The notes below the pieces were generated by a model. It did not search any database. It worked only from the letters and a program-made list of their open reading frames with translations, and was not told where the DNA came from. A stretch of DNA of 5,606 nt from Desulfobacterales bacterium (lineage in GTDB: Bacteria > Desulfobacterota > Desulfobacteria > Desulfobacterales > Desulfobacteraceae): NCBI GenBank assembly GCA_022361095.1, contig JAKSBO010000679.1, positions 1-5,606 on the forward strand, read 5' to 3'. The number at the start of each line of letters is the position of its first letter. The first letter of the stretch is position 1. This document shows positions 1-3,421 of this stretch, piece by piece. The position numbers and the translations under genes are program-made.

Positions 1-1
1 A

Positions 2-367
2 AACTGGGCTGTGCTAATGGATTCAGATATTGGCGATCCTATGCAACATTCGAGGAATGTAAAGAAAATCGAAGAAATTAGGACTTCAGGGAAGCTTGGT
101 TTTCTAACCAAAAAACGCGAACCAGAAAATTATATAGATCCGCAGATCATAATGGATGAATATGAAATTGTGGTTGAATATTCAGAAGAAGATGATGCAA
201 AAAAGATAATTGCGACGGCAACGACTACCCGAAAAGATGATGTTTTAGAAAAATTTTGGCCCAAAATGACCGCTGAAATGATCCTCTCCCAATCAAAATA
301 TATAGATGACGGAGCCGGAAGGTATGAAATACAAGAAATTTTATCTGATGTATTAAGTTTATGCTAA
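2..367 (+). CDS. C-terminal part of an OLD-family (TOPRIM) ATP-dependent nuclease-like protein, 5' end outside the window
   Basis: The frame is open from the first bases of the window to a TAA at 365-367, so this is probably the last ~121 residues of a longer protein; a GTG at 11 and an ATG at 17 are possible but unconvincing starts. The fragment opens with NWAVLMDSD, a hydrophobic strand ending in an acidic DSD pair. About 30 residues later comes FLTKKREPENYIDP. Hydrophobic strand, DxD, basic linker and a (K)RExENY motif are what I expect from the TOPRIM domain of OLD-family and AAA-ATPase nucleases, where the acidic residues bind metal for DNA cleavage. The helical tail (W-x-K-M-T, EIQEIL) also fits. 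Family members such as OLD and GajA act in phage defence, but the ATPase half and neighbouring genes are not visible, so a defence role is inference. The gene is more AT-rich than the fdh genes at the other end. Confidence 0.6.
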   Translation, partial: NWAVLMDSDIGDPMQHSRNVKKIEEIRTSGKLGFLTKKREPENYIDPQIIMDEYEIVVEYSEEDDAKKIIATATTTRKDDVLEKFWPKMTAEMILSQSKYIDDGAGRYEIQEILSDVLSLC

Positions 368-380
368 GTGCTAACAAAAT

Positions 381-427
381 AAGGATTAGTAACCGTGCTG
401 AGGCACGAAGCTCGGTTACTAATCCTT
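381..427. terminator. Perfect 15-bp inverted repeat downstream of the OLD-like gene, possible terminator
   Basis: AAGGATTAGTAACCG (381-395) and its exact reverse complement (413-427) flank a 17-nt loop. The loop can form a smaller GTGC/GCAC hairpin (395-398 with 403-406). It begins 13 nt after the stop codon of the OLD-like gene, the position expected of a terminator. There is no T-run on the plus strand after it; on the minus strand it is followed by ATTTTGTT, a weak U-tract. It may instead be an interspersed palindromic repeat. Confidence 0.5.
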
Positions 428-624
428 GGTTCATGAAGCAGCGGATTTATTTATATGGGTAAAGGTTCTGAGATTTACTTTAGTGTGCTGAAGGCCAAGT
501 GCAAAAACAATTGAAACAAACGTCTTTTTCCTGATGAAAAAGTCAAAAGTCAGGCCATTCTAAGCCATTGAAATTCAGATCAAAACTAAAATACCGGCAA
601 TTAGGCGCACGAATAGTGCAACAT

Positions 625-651
625 GCCCTGCGGTGCCTGGCAGGGCTGTTT
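625..651 (+). terminator. Possible weak intrinsic terminator or isolated hairpin
   Basis: GCCCTGC (625-631) and GCAGGGC (640-646) form a perfect 7-bp GC-rich stem with an 8-nt loop, followed by TGTTTT. The shape suits a Rho-independent terminator, but the T-tract is short and no gene is seen directly upstream. It may belong to a mobile or repeat element. Confidence 0.35.
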
Positions 652-697
652 TACAAACAACCGATACTCGTTTTTTTACAGTCAGCCTGTGAATTCC

Positions 698-738
698 GGG
701 GACATGATATCTATTTTTAAATTAAAAATCTTGTCCCT
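698..738. repeat. Imperfect REP-like palindrome
   Basis: GGGACA (699-704) pairs with TGTCCC (732-737). G706-A707-T708 pairs with 728-730, and the centre is a near-palindrome of ATTTTT and AAAAAT (about 713-729). Long palindromes with GGGGACA ends and AT-rich centres often occur beside REP-associated (RAYT/IS200-like) transposase genes. That link is from general knowledge; no intact transposase is visible here. Confidence 0.4.
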
Positions 739-990
739 GCAAAACCGTCGACCACCGAACAAGCCAAAGAACTCGAACGGGTTTAACTACGCGGTTTTTT
801 GAAGGTGTCGCTTTTGCCGGTGCAATAGGGTCAACCAAATTGTTAATAAAAGGTAAAAGTTATTAAGCGGTGATCATATCGATCTATGGGATAAGGATAA
901 AATTACAAGCAGCAGTATGTTTTTCAGGTCAGTATATGAATTCTTTGGCGTGGTATCAGACTTAAATCGCAGCAAGCAAATCTGGTTCTG

Positions 991-998
991 GGAGGTGA
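991..998 (+). promoter_or_regulatory. Strong Shine-Dalgarno sequence for the small membrane protein
   Basis: GGAGGTGA lies directly before the ATG at 1000 and matches the anti-Shine-Dalgarno end of 16S rRNA over eight bases. The core GGAGG is 4 nt from the start codon. It is the best ribosome-binding site in the window and is the main reason to accept the 74-codon frame as a real gene. Confidence 0.75.
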
Positions 999-999
999 A

Positions 1000-1224
1000 A
1001 TGAAGTCACTGTTTTTATCTGCTTTTTTAGTCATTTTTGCGTTTGTAATAAATTTTGGTATTTATTTATTCTCATATAACAAAATAATATTCCCGTATTT
1101 GACCGAGTCCCAACGAATGGATATTGCTCCGATTATATTCTCCAAGGTATTGCTGGGTTACTTAGCATCATCAATCTTTATTGTAGTGCTAATGGCGGCA
1201 GCAAAAAAATACATAACAAAGTAA
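1000..1224 (+). CDS. Small hypothetical membrane protein with two transmembrane helices
   Basis: This 74-residue protein is not one I recognise. It has two strongly hydrophobic stretches, about residues 4-24 and 46-67, joined by a polar loop containing TESQRMD, and it ends in a basic tail (KKYITK). That predicts a two-helix inner-membrane hairpin with both ends in the cytoplasm if the positive-inside rule holds. The ATG at 1000 is fixed by the excellent GGAGGTGA just upstream. The gene stands alone, with several hundred bases of non-coding DNA on its left and a hairpin on its right, so context gives no function. The strong ribosome site, hydrophobic pattern and following hairpin argue that it is expressed, not a chance frame. 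Some small proteins of this shape are toxins or modulators of membrane complexes, but nothing here shows that. Confidence 0.7.
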   Translation: MKSLFLSAFLVIFAFVINFGIYLFSYNKIIFPYLTESQRMDIAPIIFSKVLLGYLASSIFIVVLMAAAKKYITK

Positions 1225-1239
1225 TCAACCGGTCTCCAC

Positions 1240-1268
1240 AAGCGCGGCTCGCGCTTCGATAGTTTTAC
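1240..1268 (+). terminator. Probable terminator of the small membrane protein gene
   Basis: AAGCGCG (1240-1246) and CGCGCTT (1250-1256) form a perfect 7-bp, very GC-rich stem around a 3-nt GCT loop, starting 15 nt after the TAA at 1222-1224. CGATAGTTTTACC follows, so the T-tract is short and displaced. Position and stem strength favour a terminator; the weak T-run lowers confidence. Confidence 0.45.
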
Positions 1269-1324
1269 CACGCTTTGTTCCGCACGGTTACTACACCGTT
1301 CGCTTCAAAAAATCGTTGCACGGA

Positions 1325-1353
1325 TTAAAAAAGTAATACTATATTGGTATTAC
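1325..1353 (-). terminator. Intrinsic terminator on the minus strand
   Basis: GTAATAC (1333-1339) and GTATTAC (1347-1353) form a 7-bp stem. A further T-G and A-T pair extend it, leaving a 3-nt loop. On the minus strand the stem is followed directly by CTTTTTTAAT, the complement of 1324-1333, which is a good U-tract. The stop codon of the minus-strand fragment at 1339-1533 lies inside the stem, a layout typical of a genuine gene end. Confidence 0.55.
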
Positions 1354-1533
1354 ATCATAACAAGACTCCGTATTTTCTAAAAATACCTTGGGATTTGCGC
1401 CATATAGTTTTTTAAATCTTTGCCGTACAGGTTGCGGCAATGGACTCCCTCCCTTAAAGCCGGGCAGTGCTGAATCCCCAGGGACAAAATAGCAATAAAA
1501 AGGAAAAGCAGGCTCAATACCCAGGCCGGACAA
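1339..1533 (-). pseudogene. 3'-terminal remnant of a minus-strand gene, identity uncertain
   Basis: A 64-codon open stretch on the minus strand, ending in TAG (1339-1341) within the intrinsic terminator. The translation includes RFKKLYGANPKVFLENTE followed by a YD pair. This loosely recalls the C-terminal part of periplasmic binding proteins of the branched-chain amino acid type (F-x-x-x-Y-x-x-YG-x-x-P ... YDA), but the match is short and I do not rely on it. The methionine at its start has no convincing ribosome site. The frame is the same as the first part of the decayed TonB receptor upstream on this strand, so the two may derive from one deleted gene or from neighbouring genes. Correct placement of a terminator supports a once-real gene; the lack of an intact 5' end makes it a remnant. 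Confidence 0.35.
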
Positions 1534-1550
1534 AAAAATGATTCCTGGAT

Positions 1551-1830
1551 CTAACGGAACGTCGGAATCATATATGCAGCATCTATGGACAGGAGCCCAC
1601 CCAGGGCAAAATCCATCTGCCGGGTGTTAAAGCTGTCGCAGGATAATTGTGTATATCCGGAAAAGTGTGTCCCGGGTAAACACATTGAGTACGCCTGCCT
1701 AAGTATTGTGTCCGTAAAGGGCCCCTTGGGGGCCGCGAAGCAGTTCTAACCGCTCAACACCGAACAGTTCCGTGCGCACGCCGGAAGGGTAATAAACATT
1801 GCCCAGATAAAATCCCACAGCCTGGACTGC
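1551..1830 (-). pseudogene. Decayed fragment of a TonB-dependent outer-membrane receptor (plug domain)
   Basis: On the minus strand, reading down from 1830, the translation gives AVGFYLGNVYYPSG, then VERLELLRGPQGALYGHNT, a stop (TAG, 1699-1701) and AGVLNVFTRD. This is the hallmark of the TonB-receptor plug domain, whose usual form is (D)VERIEVLRGPQGTLYGRNT-x-GGVINVITRDP. About ten codons later the match moves to another frame near 1664-1671 and continues as GYTQLSCDSFNTRQ and MDFALGGLLS, the expected first strands of the barrel. The frame then closes at 1551-1553. The fragment therefore has a nonsense codon, at least one frameshift, no signal peptide or N-terminal half, and almost all of the barrel missing. 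Intact receptors (roughly 600-800 residues) take up siderophores, cobalamin or similar ligands using TonB energy. A second stop (1831-1833) lies just upstream. Family assignment is strong; the original ligand cannot be told. Confidence 0.82.
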
Positions 1831-1910
1831 TCAGAGACCCGGGTATTGATTTTTACATTAACCGGGGATCATCCTTTATTGGGTCTTACACCCTTCATAA
1901 AAGAATTTGA

Positions 1911-2063
1911 TATCTTATTCGTGAAGCTATTGCGAATTGTTTTGAAGAGCATACAGAGTATAAATACATTACCACAATTGAGATGCCTGGGGTTCAAAAG
2001 CAGCGTGTGCAGGAATGTCTTAACTCTACTTATACGGGGGCAACAGTCAGTGCCGAATTTTAA
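1911..2063 (+). pseudogene. Unidentified plus-strand coding fragment (C-terminal, about 50 residues)
   Basis: A plus-strand frame between TGA (1908-1910) and TAA (2061-2063) reads as protein-like sequence: REAIANCFEEHTEYKYITT, then IEMPGVQKQRVQECLNSTY and a short tail ending SAEF. The balanced acidic, basic and aromatic composition resembles a real alpha/beta protein, unlike the other frames here. It lacks a start codon and ribosome site, and the preceding stop cuts it off. A neighbouring frame just upstream (TPFIKEFDILF) could be its continuation across a frameshift. I do not recognise the family. It lies next to the TonB receptor relic but in the opposite direction, suggesting a rearrangement joint around 1850-1910. 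Confidence 0.35.
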
Positions 2064-2490
2064 TTCACATAACCAAAAACGAATGCGGACACGCAATAAG
2101 CGCACTTCGGTAATGGTTTGAAAATGATGAAAAAACAGCGATACTTAAAAAAAATCATTGTTATCTTGACAAAAACCGCTTATCGGCTTAAGCATAGTCT
2201 CCGTTGTTTAGAATTTGGAAATAAATGTTAGTGCAGGTGTTACAAAAGCAAGAGCCCTCCTATATGAGTCCTCCGATGTAAATAAGAGCACACGCGTACA
2301 AAAAACAAATTATCCAGATAGCGAACAAACCATCCGCATAATTGGGCCGCGGCCGGCCCGGTCATGTGACATTGGACTGATGCAGTTATTTAACTGCGAG
2401 TTTTTTTCATATTGTAAAAAACAGTCCGGGTATTAGGCAAAGGTAATGAATTTGTACGAATCACAAGGGGAAATTTAATTTCATTAAAAA
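2064..2490. other. Intergenic region upstream of fdhE
   Basis: About 430 bp with no gene I can support. A TTGACA at 2166-2171 matches a sigma-70 -35 box, but the hexamer 17 nt downstream (TAAGCA, 2189-2194) is a poor -10. A GC-rich block at 2344-2361 contains GGCCGGCC and CCGCGG palindromes inside otherwise AT-rich DNA. A clear terminator follows at 2382-2407. The fdhE promoter should lie between 2408 and about 2480, yet I see no strong sigma-70 or sigma-54 match there. A 35-codon plus-strand frame from 2124 (MMKKQRYLKK start) lacks a ribosome site and is probably not a gene. Confidence 0.45.
2382..2407 (+). terminator. Strong Rho-independent terminator upstream of fdhE
   Basis: GCAGTTA (2382-2388) and TAACTGC (2391-2397) form a perfect 7-bp stem (a UU dinucleotide remains at the tip, so the last pair or two will open). 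GAG and seven Ts (2401-2407) follow. It would stop transcription entering from the left, insulating the formate dehydrogenase genes from the decayed region, or could act as an attenuator in a long fdhE leader. Confidence 0.7.
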
Positions 2491-3384
2491 ATGGAAACGT
2501 TAAGCCAAACAAAAATTATTCTCAGGACCATGGAGCGATTGGATTCCCGGGAGCATCTGCCTGCTGATCTATCAGCACTTTTGGGAAAAACAGCCCTGCT
2601 TCAGGCAAAACACACTGGCGGCCTTCAGCTTGATTTGTCAGGTATCCCTCTGTCACAAGCCCCGGTCTGTTCTCCCTTGAATTTCTCTCTGGATATGAAA
2701 AATTTTAAAGTCCTGACTGCCCGGATCATGGCGGCTATCCTTGACGCCGGGGACGCCATGCCGGCTTCTGTGGTTGATGCCGTGGGTCTGTTTCAAAGGG
2801 CTGTTGAGAAAAATGAGCTTTCTTTCGAACAGGCCTGGAACGAGATCCTAACCCGTTTTTCCGGCGGCGGCTTTTCAGGGCCGATTTTAAAAAAATGGGA
2901 AGCGCAAACCCCTGACGCACCATCTGCACTGCCCTTTCTTGTCATGGCCGGTGCTGCGCCAAGCCTTCAAGCAGCCGGGCGTGTTCTGGCCGAGACCAAA
3001 GGGATTGATCCGAAACAGATCCATACCAGCGGTGCCTGTCCCGTATGCGGCAGCCCCCCATATATACTGGAACTCCGGGGAAAAGAAGGGCAAAGATTTG
3101 CCCACTGCTCCTTTTGCAGGTTCACCTATCGAATCAGACGGCTGTCCTGTGCCTGTTGCAACATTGACAAGGCGGATCAATTAATCGGTTTTACGGCGGA
3201 AGACGAACCCGGATTTCGCGTGGAGACATGCGCCAAGTGCAATACCTATATAAAAATAATTGATTTTCGGGAGCTTGACCGGAAAGCTTTTGCCCCACTG
3301 AATGACTTTGAATCCCTGCCACTGGACATGCTTGCCGCAACCCACGGCTATAAGCGCATGGCTTTATCGGCATGGTGCATTTAA
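2491..3384 (+). CDS. fdhE: Formate dehydrogenase accessory (maturation) protein FdhE
   Basis: FdhE is a cytoplasmic rubredoxin-like chaperone that binds the catalytic subunit of Tat-exported respiratory formate dehydrogenases and is needed for their activity. The 297 residues are close to the E. coli length (about 309). The N-terminal half is helical and poorly conserved. The C-terminal half carries four paired-cysteine motifs: CPVC (183-186), CSFC (206-209), C220/C222/C223 and CAKC (247-250). Family-typical text surrounds them, such as ACPVCGSPP and ETCAKCNTYIK followed by an acidic LPLDMLA segment. In characterised FdhE proteins these cysteines bind iron. The ATG at 2491 is the first possible start, because a TAA (2485-2487) sits just upstream in frame. 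The nearest purine-rich site, AAGGGGAAA (2465-2473), is rather far away, so initiation at ATG 2530 cannot be excluded. The formate dehydrogenase gene begins 37 bp downstream on the same strand, matching its client. In E. coli fdhE lies after fdoGHI; here it comes first. Confidence 0.93.
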   Translation: METLSQTKIILRTMERLDSREHLPADLSALLGKTALLQAKHTGGLQLDLSGIPLSQAPVCSPLNFSLDMKNFKVLTARIMAAILDAGDAMPASVVDAVGLFQRAVEKNELSFEQAWNEILTRFSGGGFSGPILKKWEAQTPDAPSALPFLVMAGAAPSLQAAGRVLAETKGIDPKQIHTSGACPVCGSPPYILELRGKEGQRFAHCSFCRFTYRIRRLSCACCNIDKADQLIGFTAEDEPGFRVETCAKCNTYIKIIDFRELDRKAFAPLNDFESLPLDMLAATHGYKRMALSAWCI

Positions 3385-3410
3385 CGATATACTCCCTTTT
3401 AACCCATGCA

Positions 3411-3416
3411 AAGGAT
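3411..3416 (+). promoter_or_regulatory. Ribosome-binding site of the formate dehydrogenase gene
   Basis: AAGGAT ends 5 nt before the ATG at 3422. It fixes that start and places the twin-arginine motif at residues 5-6, as expected for an N-terminal export signal. Confidence 0.7.
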
Positions 3417-3421
3417 AAGTA

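Larger units (their letters stand above)
428..990. other. Intergenic stretch with hairpins, no convincing gene
   Basis: About 560 bp without a gene I can support. It contains a 7-bp AT hairpin (CTTTTTC 524-530 with GAAAAAG 536-542), the GC hairpin at 625-646 and the REP-like palindrome at 698-738. A stop-free plus-strand frame runs 538-717, ending in TAA at 718-720, but it has no good start or ribosome site and I do not recognise the peptide. A short frame after the palindrome, with PSTTEQAKELERV and a TAA at 784-786, has protein-like composition and could be a scrap of a helix-turn-helix or transposase N-terminus. That reading is speculative. No clear promoter was seen ahead of the small membrane protein gene. 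Confidence 0.5.

Noticed and set aside
368..430. Integron attC site after the OLD-like gene
   Set aside because: The palindrome is perfect, with no clear RYYYAAC/GTTRRRY core sites or the characteristic extrahelical bases, so cassette recombination is unsupported.
225..434. Minus-strand open frame antisense to the OLD-like gene
   Set aside because: It overlaps the better-supported plus-strand gene and the 15-bp inverted repeat, and has no motif.
1225..1325. Possible attC-like or repeat region after the small membrane protein, with ACGGT/ACCGT (1284-1299)
   Set aside because: The second repeat is only 5 bp, there are no matching core sites, and the GC hairpin at 1240-1256 is better explained as a terminator.
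1846..2121. Overlapping open frames on both strands (plus 1846-2121, minus 1869-2105)
   Set aside because: Neither has a convincing start or a recognisable motif; the plus-strand frame at 1911-2063 has more protein-like composition.
2166..2194. Sigma-70 promoter with TTGACA
   Set aside because: The -35 match is perfect, but the hexamer at 17-nt spacing (TAAGCA) fits TATAAT poorly, and the strong terminator at 2382-2407 separates it from fdhE.
2215..2436. Plus-strand 73-codon open frame upstream of fdhE
   Set aside because: It begins at TTG with no ribosome site, runs through the GC palindrome and the strong terminator at 2382-2407, and the peptide does not look like a folded protein.
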